The notes below the pieces were generated by a model, which had not been told where the DNA came from, searched no databases, and was given only the letters and a program-made list of their open reading frames with translations. Made by a program: the position numbers and the translations under genes. This document shows, in pieces, positions 8,259-16,069 of a DNA stretch of 36,142 bases. Position 1 is the stretch's first letter; each line of letters begins with the position of its first letter. The stretch is from Methylobacterium crusticola (GTDB lineage: Bacteria; Pseudomonadota; Alphaproteobacteria; Rhizobiales; Beijerinckiaceae), in contig NZ_QOWC01000072.1 in NCBI RefSeq assembly GCF_003574465.1, forward strand, positions 1 to 36,142, written 5' to 3'.

Positions 8259-8891
8259 ATGGCGGTGTTCCTGCATCTCAGCGCCGGCCGCGGTCCCGGC
8301 GAGTGCCGGCTCGCGGTCGAGGGCCTCGGCCGCGCGCTCGCGCGCGAGGCCGCCGCCGCCGGGCTCGACGCCGCCATCGTCGAGGAGATCCCCGGCAAGC
8401 CCGGCCTGCTGTCGGCCCTTGTCCGGGTCGAGGGGGACGGGGCGGCGGGCTGGATCGCGGCCTGGGAGGGCACGCTGCTCTGGACCTGCCCGAGCCCCCT
8501 GCGGCCGGGCCTCGGGCGCAAGAACTGGTTCGTCTCGGCGACCCGGGTGGTCCCGCCGACTCCCGGGGCGCCGGGCTTCCGGGAGGCGGACCTGCGCTGG
8601 GAGACGTGTCGCGCCTCCGGCGCGGGCGGTCAGCACGTCAACACCACCGACAGCGCGGTGCGGCTGCACCACCGGCCGAGCGGCCTCGTCGTCGCGTGCA
8701 GCGCCGAGCGCAGCCAGCATCGCAACCGGGCTCTGGCGCTCGTGAAGCTCGGGCTGGCGCTCGCCGCGCGGGAGGCGGCGCGGGGCCGGGACGCGGCCCG
8801 GGCGCGCTGGTCGCTCAACGTGGCGGTGGCGGAGCGGGGTGCCCGGGCGGTGCGGGCCTATGCGGGCCCGCACTTCGAGCGGGTGCGATGA
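8259..8891 (+). CDS. prfH: peptide chain release factor homologue PrfH
   Basis: This is a 210-residue class I release-factor-like protein. The peptidyl-tRNA hydrolysis motif GGQ is at residues 123-125 within CRASGAGGQHVNTTDSAVR, followed by HHRPSGLVVACSAERSQHRNR, the usual RF catalytic-domain continuation. It is much shorter than RF1/RF2 (about 360 residues), lacking the N-terminal domain, as expected for PrfH. The start ATG 8259 is 2 bases after the rtcB stop, indicating coupled translation. Known biology: PrfH releases nascent peptide from ribosomes with damaged decoding centres, working with RtcB. ArfB/YaeJ is less likely because of the rtcB linkage and the longer N-terminal part. Confidence 0.9.
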   Translation: MAVFLHLSAGRGPGECRLAVEGLGRALAREAAAAGLDAAIVEEIPGKPGLLSALVRVEGDGAAGWIAAWEGTLLWTCPSPLRPGLGRKNWFVSATRVVPPTPGAPGFREADLRWETCRASGAGGQHVNTTDSAVRLHHRPSGLVVACSAERSQHRNRALALVKLGLALAAREAARGRDAARARWSLNVAVAERGARAVRAYAGPHFERVR

Positions 8892-9140
8892 GCCCGTGGG
8901 GCCGAACGCCCTTCGACGGCGGTGCAGGCGGAGGCGGACGGGATCGCGGTCGTCTCCGCGGTCGGCCCCGGCGACCGCCGCACCCTGCGGCGCGACACCG
9001 GCCGCACGACCCGACCCGGGCGGGAGGGGGCAGGCGTCTGGGGTTCGATGCGCGCGCCGTGACTTGGCCCGGACTGGGCCACATGGCGGCCACGCTGGTC
9101 GGCCATGGCTCCGGTCTCGACCGATCCGGGACACTCGCCC

Positions 9141-9326
9141 ATGCCGATCCTGCGCGCCGTCATCCTCAGCATCGTGGGAGCCGGCCTGATCACGTTCGCC
9201 ATGATGGGCGTCGCGGAGCGCGGGTCCCAGTCGCGCCTGGACCGGGCGCTTCGGCCGACCAGCCTGCTCCACACGGCGGGCAGCGCGCCGGAGGCGCGGC
9301 GGGTTCAGTCGCTGGCGGACGAGTGA
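9141..9326 (+). CDS. possible 61-residue single-span membrane protein
   Basis: From ATG 9141 the frame encodes MPILRAVILSIVGAGLITFAMMG, then a polar tail with TSLLHTAGSAPEARRV. The N-terminus is a good signal-anchor segment. The Shine-Dalgarno is weak (GGGA at about 9128). The frame is open 12 codons further upstream, but that part reads as filler. It lies 250 bases after prfH. No family is recognised. It is supported only by the hydrophobic pattern and balanced composition. Confidence 0.45.
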   Translation: MPILRAVILSIVGAGLITFAMMGVAERGSQSRLDRALRPTSLLHTAGSAPEARRVQSLADE

Positions 9327-9416
9327 GGCCCGGCGCGCCGCCCCACCCCCTGCCGGCCGCGACGAACGGGCGGCGGCCATCGCGCGGCCGCGTCGTGAGC
9401 GGGGCTGCGCCGGGCG

Positions 9417-9581
9417 ATGCGGCAGCGCCACCTCGTCGCCGTGCCGGTCATCGTGCTGGCGATGGTGTTCGTCATCATCCCCCGCATCCAGAGACGGCTC
9501 GCTCCCCGGAACGATCACGCCCGCCCGCGCCCCGTTCCGGCAGCCGGCCGAGGAGCCTGCGGGCCGGGGAGCCTGCGGTAG
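9417..9581 (+). CDS. possible 54-residue single-span membrane protein
   Basis: ATG 9417 begins MRQRHLVAVPVIVLAMVFVI, a basic N-terminus followed by a strong hydrophobic span. A basic Arg/Pro-rich tail follows, ending in TAG at 9579-9581. The ribosome-binding site is poor. It lies just downstream of another small membrane-protein candidate. It could be a real microprotein or chance. Confidence 0.35.
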   Translation: MRQRHLVAVPVIVLAMVFVIIPRIQRRLAPRNDHARPRPVPAAGRGACGPGSLR

Positions 9582-9789
9582 CGCACCGTCGCGCACGGGC
9601 CGCCTGCACCGACGTGGTCGCAGGCGGGTGGCCGCCCATCCTTCCACGCTGATCCCGTGGGGATGAGGGATCGCCGCCGACGCGGCCTCCCGTTCGCGAA
9701 CCGGCCGCGTCCGGGGGAGCGCACGAGCACCGCGACGTCGGACGGCGGGATCGCCTGCGCGGAGGCACTCCCCCGGCCGAGGGTGGTGG

Positions 9790-10263
9790 TCAGAGGCGGC
9801 CCGCCGCGAGCAGTTCGCGGGTGCGCTTCAGGGTGGACAGCAGGGCGGCCTTGTAGCCCTCGTCGCTGTCGAACTGCGCCTGCTCGGCCCGCTCCTCGGG
9901 GCCGTCCGGGGCCTTCCCGCGCAGCCCGAGGTAGCAGTAGAACCGAAGCTGGAGCGCCCCGGCCCCGTCCTCGTACAATTCGTTGATGATCGCGCCTTCG
10001 CGCGGGCCCGTGGCCTGGAAGAAGGTGACCTTGCTGGCGGGCTCGAGGGTGATGATCTCGCGCAGATCGGCAGCGCCGATCGTGGCTTCGCGCACGAGAT
10101 GGGTCGCGCTCTCCGCCACGACGTCGCAGCGGGTGCAGAGGCCCGGCGGCAGGAACAGGCGCGCGTCGCGGGCCTTGAGCTCGAGGCCGGCCCATGCCTG
10201 CGCACGGGTCAGCGCGGTTTCGCCCTCCGGGTTCACCGGGACGGTGGCGGTCGAATAGATCAT
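9790..10263 (-). CDS. DUF1857 / AtaL-like SRPBCC protein
   Basis: This is a 157-residue soluble protein starting MIYSTATVPVNPEGETALTR, with LTRAQAWAGLELKARDARLF and the later FYCYLGLRG segment. The pattern fits the DUF1857 (AtaL-like) family of the START/Bet v1 fold, which holds small hydrophobic ligands in a cavity; no enzyme activity is established. No signal peptide is present. It is the second gene of a probable operon with the NmrA-type oxidoreductase, whose stop is 39 bases upstream. Both are likely under the divergent LysR regulator. The cellular ligand is unknown. The family call is from pattern memory. Confidence 0.72.
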   Translation of the reverse strand: MIYSTATVPVNPEGETALTRAQAWAGLELKARDARLFLPPGLCTRCDVVAESATHLVREATIGAADLREIITLEPASKVTFFQATGPREGAIINELYEDGAGALQLRFYCYLGLRGKAPDGPEERAEQAQFDSDEGYKAALLSTLKRTRELLAAGRL

Positions 10264-10292
10264 GGTCGCGATCCTTGCTGTCGAGGTGGGTT

Positions 10293-10314
10293 GCCGCGGC
10301 CGTCAGGCCGCGGC
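10293..10314 (-). terminator. hairpin over the end of the NmrA-type gene
   Basis: GCCGCGGCC and GGCCGCGGC form a 9-bp stem around GTCA, and this covers the stop codon of the oxidoreductase gene. It lies between the two genes of the operon, so it may lower or stabilise expression of the DUF1857 gene rather than end transcription. There is no T-run. Confidence 0.4.
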
Positions 10315-11172
10315 CGCGATGCCGGCGGCGAAGTCGCGGTAGGTGTGCAGGGGGCGGCCCAGCAATCCGGTCAGGCGCGCGAGGTCGCCGGCCTCCGGGA
10401 GCATGCCCTCGGCGAGGAAGCGCTCGGCCATCAGGCGCATGTCGAACGCCAGCCAGCCCGGCATGACGGTCCGGAGGCTCCGCTCGAACGCGACGGTGTC
10501 ATCGCCGCCATAGGCGATCGGGCGGCCCAGGATCTCCGACCAGATGGCGGCGACGCCCTCACCGGTCAGCGGATCGGGGCCGACGAGATTGATCCGGTCG
10601 AGGGGAAGCGGGCCGGGGGCGTGCTCGCGGCGGATCAGCTCGAGGGCGGCGACCTCGCCGACATCGCGCACGTCGATCATGGCGAGGCCCTTGCTGCCGA
10701 TCGGCATGGGGTAGACGCCGTGCCCGAGCACCACGTCCCTGACCGTCACATCGTTGCCGATGAAGTAGGCGGGGCGCAGGATGGTGGCGTTGAAGCCCAT
10801 CCGCTCGATCATCCGCTCGACGCCGAACTTGCCCGCGAAGTGCGGCACGTTCACGTAGCGGTCGCTGTGGATCACCGACAGGTAAACGACCCGCGCGACG
10901 CCGGCCTCGCGGGCGAGGTTGAGCGCGATCAGCGCCTGGGTGAATTCATCGGCCACGACGGCGTTCAGCAGGAACAAGGTGGACACGCCCGAGAGCGCTC
11001 TCCGGAGCGCATCGACATCGAGCAGGTCGCCCTGCACGACGGCGATCCCGGCCGGGAGATCGGCCCTGCCGGGATCGCGCACGAGGGCGCGCACGTCGGC
11101 GCCGCGCCGGGCGAGCTGCGCGACGACGTGGCGGCCGACTGCACCGGTGGCTCCGGTAACGAGGATGGTCAT
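10303..11172 (-). CDS. NmrA/SDR-type NAD(P)-binding oxidoreductase
   Basis: This 289-residue protein starts MTILVTGATGAVGRHVVAQL, an atypical short-chain dehydrogenase of the NmrA / NAD(P)H-binding group. The N-terminal TGATGAVG motif (residues 6-13) binds NAD(P). A YLSVIHSD strand and a later FAGKFGVERMIERM segment with LRPAYFIGN match quinone-reductase/NmrA-like proteins. No classical YxxxK is obvious, as in NmrA sensors. The ORF is open to 11265, but ATG 11172 has GGAGA at proper distance (GGAGACGCAACC) and starts right at the Rossmann fold. It is divergent from a LysR gene, a frequent pairing in which the regulator controls the reductase. The substrate is unknown. Confidence 0.85.
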   Translation of the reverse strand: MTILVTGATGAVGRHVVAQLARRGADVRALVRDPGRADLPAGIAVVQGDLLDVDALRRALSGVSTLFLLNAVVADEFTQALIALNLAREAGVARVVYLSVIHSDRYVNVPHFAGKFGVERMIERMGFNATILRPAYFIGNDVTVRDVVLGHGVYPMPIGSKGLAMIDVRDVGEVAALELIRREHAPGPLPLDRINLVGPDPLTGEGVAAIWSEILGRPIAYGGDDTVAFERSLRTVMPGWLAFDMRLMAERFLAEGMLPEAGDLARLTGLLGRPLHTYRDFAAGIAAAA

Positions 11173-11276
11173 GGTTGCGTCTCCGTTCTCGATTGGACTG
11201 TCCTTCTCGAGGTAGGCGATCCATATTTTCCCCGATAGACGGCAGATCTGGACGCTCCGTCTCATGGGTGGAACAC
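11173..11276. promoter_or_regulatory. divergent promoter region with possible LysR site
   Basis: The 104 bases between the NmrA-type gene (-) and the LysR gene (+) must hold both promoters. An AT-rich spot CATATTTTCCCCGATAG (about 11222-11238) contains TAT-N8-ATA, which could be a loose LysR-type T-N11-A box. This is only a candidate. Confidence 0.4.
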
Positions 11277-12170
11277 ATGGATCTGCCTGCCCTCGCGGAC
11301 TTCACCCTCGTTGCCCGGCACGGCGGGTTCGGGCGCGCCGCGCGCGCCACGGGGCGGCCGAAGGCGACCCTGTCCCGCCGGGTCGCGGAGCTGGAGAGCA
11401 GCCTCGACCTGCGCCTGTTCGAGCGCGGCGCGCGCGTCCTGAAGCTCACCCAGGAGGGGCGGGCGCTCTACGAGCGCGCGGGAGCCCTGCTCACCGAACT
11501 CGACGAGACGGCCGCTGCGATCGCCTCGGGCGGGGGCAGGCCACGCGGCCGGTTGCGGATCAGCGCGCCCCTGCTGTTCTCGCAGACCGCCATGGGCAAG
11601 GTGGCGGCTGAATTCGCGCTGAAATACCCGGAGGTCAGGCTCGAGGTCACGGCGGAGGACCGGGCCGTCGACATGGTGGAGGAAGGGTATGACCTGGTGA
11701 TCCGCGTCAACCCGGATCCGGACGAGAGCCTCGTCGGGCGCATCTTCCTGCGTGATCGACTGGTCGTGGTCGCGAGCCCGGGCCTGCTGCGGCCGGCGGA
11801 CCATTCGGCGGTTCCGGCGGTCGTGCGCGGGGCGAGCGATCGGATGGCGGCCTGGCCCGTGACGGGGCCGGCGGGGACGGCGCGCATCGCCGTCGAGCCC
11901 GTCCTCAGCCTGACGTCGCTCGTCATGGTCCGCGACGCGGCTCGCGTCGGCGTCGGCGCCGCACGCCTCCCCGTCTCGCTCGTCAGTCACGATCTGGCTG
12001 CCGGCAGGCTGGTCCATTGGGGCGACGTCGACGGGTCGGACATCGCCCTGTGGACGCTCTATCCCTCACGGCGGCTGCTCAGCAGCCGTGTCTCCGCCTT
12101 CCTCGACCACCTGAAGGGCGCCTTCCCCACGGGGGAGCCCGACGAGCTGGCGGCCTACGTCGGGGGATGA
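11277..12170 (+). CDS. LysR-family transcriptional regulator
   Basis: This 297-residue regulator has an N-terminal winged helix-turn-helix (about 1-60). It opens DLPALADFTLVARHGGFGRA and runs through the recognition helix GRPKATLSRRVAELE to LRLFER. A periplasmic-binding-like effector domain spans about 90-290 (GRLRISAPLLFSQ onward). The start ATG 11277 fits the family; the open frame upstream is not typical. It is divergent from the NmrA-type/DUF1857 operon and probably regulates it and itself. The effector is unknown. The sequence is closest in style to the LysR branch that controls quinone or redox-related NmrA/SDR genes. Confidence 0.9.
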   Translation: MDLPALADFTLVARHGGFGRAARATGRPKATLSRRVAELESSLDLRLFERGARVLKLTQEGRALYERAGALLTELDETAAAIASGGGRPRGRLRISAPLLFSQTAMGKVAAEFALKYPEVRLEVTAEDRAVDMVEEGYDLVIRVNPDPDESLVGRIFLRDRLVVVASPGLLRPADHSAVPAVVRGASDRMAAWPVTGPAGTARIAVEPVLSLTSLVMVRDAARVGVGAARLPVSLVSHDLAAGRLVHWGDVDGSDIALWTLYPSRRLLSSRVSAFLDHLKGAFPTGEPDELAAYVGG

Positions 12171-12405
12171 GGGTGAGTGTCCGCAACCGCGACCTCCCGC
12201 GCGCTGCCCTCGCGGATGCCGGCCGCGGCCGCCCCTGCGGCGATCCCGGCACGCTTGCCGCGGGCCCAAGCGACAGGCTCCGGTGAGCGCGGTCTCGAAC
12301 GCCCGCGAGCGCGAAGGCCTCGGTTCGAGGCCCCGCTCCGCGTCGCCAGCCGGCACGTCGCGGCCGAAGGGTCCCAGAGGCCCGCGGCCCCGGGGGCGGC
12401 CTCCG

Positions 12406-12969
12406 CTACAGGCCGAGCGTCGCCTCCGCCCAGCGCAGCACCGTCGCGCCGCCGAGGAACTCCAGCACGACCTCCTCCTGGCGCCCGGGCTCGTCGCCAT
12501 CGAGGACCGCCGTGGCGACGACCGTGTCGCACCGCTCGTGGAACGCCATCGCGAGCGCCGATCCCGCCCCCGCGCCGAGGGCGTAGCGGCGGCTGCGGCC
12601 CGTCATGGTGCGCACCGCGACGGCCCGCCCCGGACCGAGCGCGGCGCGCTCCGGGGCGACGAGATCGAGGTCGCTGACGCGCGCGACGTCGTCGTCGTCG
12701 AGCGTCGTCGCGCACCCGCAGAAGCCGAGCTTGGCCCGGAGGTAGAGGGTCACCCGCGCGCCGCAATGATCGGCCCGGCAGCGATAGGCCTTGCCCGCCC
12801 CCCAGGGGTCCAGCGGGAACGGCCACGCCGTCTCGGTCCAGACCGGCGCCGAGGCCGCGGGGCCGGCGTCCGGGGCGCGGCCGACGAGCCGGGCCGCCCC
12901 CAGCGCCCCGCCGGCGGCCAGGACGGCGGCGGCGAGGGCGAGACGCCGCGAGGGCAGGCGCGCGACCAT
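12406..12969 (-). CDS. small exported protein with four cysteines
   Basis: This 187-residue protein has an N-terminal signal or anchor (PSRRLALAAAVLAAGGALG, weakly Tat-like because of the paired Arg). Its central region has Cys64, Cys69, Cys84 and Cys86 (RCRADHCG and GFCGCATTL), a C-x4-C...C-x-C spacing that could hold a metal or disulfides. After this comes DDDDVARVSDLDLV, then a Leu/Val-rich C-terminal half. ATG 12969 lies 2 bases after the stop of the TPR gene, so the two are translated together. No family is recognised. The cysteines and export signal suggest a periplasmic redox or metal role, which is inference. Confidence 0.72.
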   Translation of the reverse strand: MVARLPSRRLALAAAVLAAGGALGAARLVGRAPDAGPAASAPVWTETAWPFPLDPWGAGKAYRCRADHCGARVTLYLRAKLGFCGCATTLDDDDVARVSDLDLVAPERAALGPGRAVAVRTMTGRSRRYALGAGAGSALAMAFHERCDTVVATAVLDGDEPGRQEEVVLEFLGGATVLRWAEATLGL

Positions 12970-12971
12970 GC

Positions 12972-14561
12972 TCAGTCCAGCGCGACGAACCGGCGCGCCG
13001 CCTCGACGTCCGGCCGCGCGGCGGCGTCCGGCGCGAGCGCGAGCAGCCGGCCGTAATGCGCCTTCGCGGCCGCCCTGTCGCCGAGACGCTCGGCGGCCTG
13101 CGCGGCGCCGAGGACGCCGCGGAAGCGGTTCGGCTCCCGCGCCTGGCTCGCCGCGAAGGCGGCGAGCGCGTCGGCGGCCCTCCCGCGCGCGAGCAGCATC
13201 TCGCCGTAGAGCTCCCGGGCCGGGGCGAGCGGCCCGGGCGTGATCACGTGCTTGTTCGTCCGGTCCTCGGCCTCCGCGGCGGCGCTCATGGCCTCCAGCG
13301 CCTCGTCGTGCCGGCCCTGCGCGTCGAGCACCCAGGCGGCGGCGACCCGCGCCTGGATGGCGACGATCTCCGACCAGTAGGCGTCGTTCGCCGCGCGCAA
13401 GCGGTCGCGCAGCGCGGCGAGCGCGGCGACGTCGGGCGCGGCCGCCTCGGGCCGGCCCGAGCGGGCGGCCCCGAGCGCGCGGGCGACGTGCGTCACCGCC
13501 TGCGCGTTCGCGAAGGGGCTCGGCCGCACGGGGAGCCGCGAGGCGGCCTCCCAGTCGCCGCGCTCGACGGCGTAGCGCGCCGGCGAGGCCGCGAGCGCGT
13601 AGTGGGCGGCGAGCCCCGGGGCCTGGGCATCGGCCTCGCGCAGCAGCAGCATGTCCTCCACGACGGCGCGCGCCGCGTCGTCCTGGCCGAGCTGGAGGTG
13701 GGCGTAGACCATGTAATCCTGCGCGTGCAGCGCGTTGCCGACCGACTTCTCGGCGCGGGCGGCCCGAGAGGACGCGGTGTTCGCGTCGATCGACGCCTGC
13801 CAGTGGCCGACCCGGGTGTAGATGTGCGACGGCATGTGCTGCGCGTGCGGCGCGGCCGGCGCGATCTGCGCGTAGCGCTGCGCCGCCGCGAGCCCGTTGG
13901 CGGCGAGCTCCGGGTAATCGTAGAGGTGGATGAGGTAGTGCGTCACGCCCGGATGCCGGGGCAGGCGCCTCGACAGCGGCTCGAGGATCGCCGCGCCCTT
14001 GATCTGCTGGGCGTAGGACCTGTCGTTGAGGTCGGACGAGGTGTTGAGGGTGATGGCGTAGGCGATCTGCGCCTCGACGTCGTCCGGATACCTGCGCGCC
14101 AGCGCCTCCTGGGCGTCGCGCAGGAGCCGGATGCGCTGGCCGTGCCCGAGCCGGTCGGCGTCGGCGTACATCAGCGCCAGCGCGGCGACGTAATCGCGCT
14201 CGCGCGCGGTCCCCGGGTTCAGCGCCTCGGCGCGCCGGATGGCGGCGAGGCCCGGCGCGAGGTTGGCCTGCGGGATCGGGTTGTGCGGGTTGTCGAGGTA
14301 GGTCAGCGCGATGCCCCACTCGGCGATCGCGCAGGCGGGGTCGGCCTTCAGCGCCTCCTCGAAGACCTCCCGGGCGGGCCCGTACCAGTAGGAGTGCTGG
14401 TAGCGCATGCCGCGGTCGAAGCGCCGCTGGGCCACCGCGTTGCAGGACGTCTCGAAGTGAACGCTGCCGAGCTGCTGGTCGACGTCGCCCTGCGCGGCGA
14501 GGGGCTGCGCCACCGCGAGGGCGACGGCGGCGATGCCCGCCGCGAGCACGAACCTGCGCAT
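12972..14561 (-). CDS. secreted TPR-repeat protein
   Basis: This 529-residue protein has a signal peptide (MRRFVLAAGIAAVALAVAQP, cleavage likely after LAAQ) and many helical repeats across its length. One is YGPAREVFEEALKADPACAIAEWGIAL; the C-terminus has a canonical TPR pair (RAADALAAFAASQAREP, then LGDRAAAKAHYGRLLALAP). An unusual conserved-looking His-rich stretch APHAQHMPSHIYTRVGHW lies mid-protein. The start ATG 14561 has GGAGGAGATCCC before it; the frame is open to 14642, but that part is not coding-like. Such proteins act as periplasmic scaffolds, and the partner is unknown. It is followed directly by the cysteine-motif gene, forming a two-gene operon. Confidence 0.85.
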   Translation of the reverse strand: MRRFVLAAGIAAVALAVAQPLAAQGDVDQQLGSVHFETSCNAVAQRRFDRGMRYQHSYWYGPAREVFEEALKADPACAIAEWGIALTYLDNPHNPIPQANLAPGLAAIRRAEALNPGTARERDYVAALALMYADADRLGHGQRIRLLRDAQEALARRYPDDVEAQIAYAITLNTSSDLNDRSYAQQIKGAAILEPLSRRLPRHPGVTHYLIHLYDYPELAANGLAAAQRYAQIAPAAPHAQHMPSHIYTRVGHWQASIDANTASSRAARAEKSVGNALHAQDYMVYAHLQLGQDDAARAVVEDMLLLREADAQAPGLAAHYALAASPARYAVERGDWEAASRLPVRPSPFANAQAVTHVARALGAARSGRPEAAAPDVAALAALRDRLRAANDAYWSEIVAIQARVAAAWVLDAQGRHDEALEAMSAAAEAEDRTNKHVITPGPLAPARELYGEMLLARGRAADALAAFAASQAREPNRFRGVLGAAQAAERLGDRAAAKAHYGRLLALAPDAAARPDVEAARRFVALD

Positions 14562-14848
14562 GGGATCTCCTCCTGCGGGCTGCGGCGCGACCTCCTCCGG
14601 GTGCCCCGACATCCTACGCCCGCTCCGCGCGCCCGCAAACATCCGCGCGGTCCAGGCGCGGCGGACCTGCGGCGTTTAACAGTATTGCGGGCCCCGGATG
14701 CCCCTCGAGGCTGATCGAAGCCGCGCTCCGGTCCGGTCGGCGGCGATCGGCGCGCGCGCGCCGGCGAAGAGGTTGCGAGCACGGCGGACGCGTCGGGCCC
14801 GGTCGGTTCGGTGCCGGCCCGGACCGGCCCCGCGGGCCGAGTCGCCAA

Positions 14849-14897
14849 TGCCCTCCGCGACGACACCGTCGCGACCGGGGTGTCGGCGCCGCGGACA
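14849..14897 (+). promoter_or_regulatory. paired enhancer sites for the sigma-54 activator (operon A)
   Basis: TGCCC-N7-CGACA (14849-14865) and TGTCG-N7-GGACA (14881-14897) match the dyads in front of operon B with the same 7-base spacer. Their centres are 32 bases apart, against 31 in operon B. The second extends to GGTGTCG-N7-GGACACC. They lie about 122 and 154 bases before the predicted transcription start, a usual enhancer distance. Confidence 0.55.
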
Positions 14898-14984
14898 CCC
14901 GGCGCTCCCGAGCCGGGGCCCGGGACGGCGCCCGGACCCCGAGGACCGCCGGGGCGGCGCGCGACGCGCCCGCGTCCCGCGCCT

Positions 14985-14999
14985 TGGCACGGGACGTGA
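14985..14999 (+). promoter_or_regulatory. degenerate -24/-12 promoter of operon A
   Basis: TGGCACG is a perfect -24 box, but the -12 position reads GTGA instead of TTGC, so the GC pair is GA. The box lies 96 bases after the centre of the nearer dyad, against 92 in operon B. This supports a weak sigma-54 promoter, with transcription starting near 15011. Confidence 0.45.
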
Positions 15000-15064
15000 T
15001 ACGGATGGGTCCAAGTCCGGCGCAGGCGACGCGCGCGCGCGACGACCAGGATGTGGAAACACCC

Positions 15065-16069
15065 ATGAAGGCAGTCGTTGTCCGGGCGTTCGGCTCGGTC
15101 GCAGGGGCCGTGTACGGCGACCATCCCGACCCGTCGCCGGGACCCGGCGAGGTCCTGATCGCGGTCGATGCCGTCGAGACCAACTATCCCGACCTGCTCG
15201 TCATCGAGGGCCGCTACCAGGTCAAGCCGCCCCTGCCTTTCGTGCCGGGCAAGGCCGCGGCCGGGACGGTGGCGGCGCTCGGGGCCGGCGTCACCGGGCT
15301 CGCCGTCGGCCAGCGGGTCGCCGCGCAGGTCGAGTACGGCGCCTACGCCGAGCTGCTCTGCGCCCCGGCCTCGTCCTGCTACCCGGTGCCGGAGACCTTG
15401 AGCGCGCGGACGGCCGCCGCCGCCGTCCTGACCTACCAGACCGCGTGGTTCGCCCTGAAGGACAGGGCCGCCCTGCGTCCGGGCGAGAGCGTCCTGGTGC
15501 TCGGCGCCGCGGGCGGGGTCGGGGTCGCCGCGCTGCAGCTCGCCCGGGCGCTCGGCGCCGGCCTCGTCATCGCCGGGAGCCGCGGGAGCGCCAAGGCGGA
15601 GGTGCTGCGGCGGGCCGGCGCGGACGCGGTCGTCGACCTGAGCCGGCCCGACCTCCGCGACGGGCTGCGGGAGGACGTGCGCCGCCTGACCGACGAACGC
15701 GGCGTCGACGTCGTCATCGATCCGGTCGGGGGCGCGGCGTTCGAGCCGGCCCTGCGGTCCCTGGCCTGGCGCGGGCGCCACGTCGTCATCGGCTTTGCCG
15801 GCGGCGACATCCCGGTGGCCCGCACGAACTACCTGCTGGTGCGCAACATCGCCGTCCTCGGCCTCCAGGCGTCGGACTACCGCGACCGGTGGCCCGGGGA
15901 GGCGGCGGCCGCGCAGGCCGAGATCTTCGCGTTGATCGCGCGCGGGGCCTTCGCCCCGGTGGTGAGCCGCACCCTGCCGCTGGACGCCTTCGCGGAGGCC
16001 CTCGCCTGCCTGCGGGCCGGGGAGGCCCGGGGCAAGATCGTCCTGACCACCGCGGGAGCCGGCCGATGA
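15065..16069 (+). CDS. zinc-free MDR NAD(P)H oxidoreductase (quinone/enoyl reductase type)
   Basis: This 334-residue medium-chain dehydrogenase/reductase of the quinone oxidoreductase group starts MKAVVVRAFG. The GroES-like part spans about 1-120 (ETNYPDLLVIEGRYQVKPPL, VPGKAAAGTV). The NADPH-binding glycine motif GAAGGVG is at 148-154. The catalytic and structural zinc ligands of alcohol dehydrogenases are absent. Members reduce quinones or the double bond of enoyl compounds, some of them enoyl-CoAs. The frame is open upstream to 14984, but ATG 15065 is the natural start of the fold. It is the first gene of operon A and overlaps the CoA-transferase start by 4 bases. In this context, reduction of an unsaturated CoA thioester or its ketone is plausible. 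Confidence 0.88.
   Translation: MKAVVVRAFGSVAGAVYGDHPDPSPGPGEVLIAVDAVETNYPDLLVIEGRYQVKPPLPFVPGKAAAGTVAALGAGVTGLAVGQRVAAQVEYGAYAELLCAPASSCYPVPETLSARTAAAAVLTYQTAWFALKDRAALRPGESVLVLGAAGGVGVAALQLARALGAGLVIAGSRGSAKAEVLRRAGADAVVDLSRPDLRDGLREDVRRLTDERGVDVVIDPVGGAAFEPALRSLAWRGRHVVIGFAGGDIPVARTNYLLVRNIAVLGLQASDYRDRWPGEAAAAQAEIFALIARGAFAPVVSRTLPLDAFAEALACLRAGEARGKIVLTTAGAGR

Larger units (their letters stand above)
14562..15064. promoter_or_regulatory. divergent control region of the TPR operon and operon A
   Basis: About 500 non-coding bases lie between two divergent operons. Frames across it are Arg/Pro-rich shadows. It contains two candidate activator dyads (14849-14897) and a -24-like box (14985-14990) facing the MDR gene. 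The AT-rich patch GTTTAACAGTATTG (about 14674-14687) may hold the TPR promoter on the other strand. Confidence 0.6.

Noticed and set aside
12167..12286. 39-codon frame overlapping the LysR stop
   Set aside because: The start overlaps the stop as ATGA, but the product is Arg/Gly/Pro-rich with no recognisable feature and no ribosome-binding site of its own.
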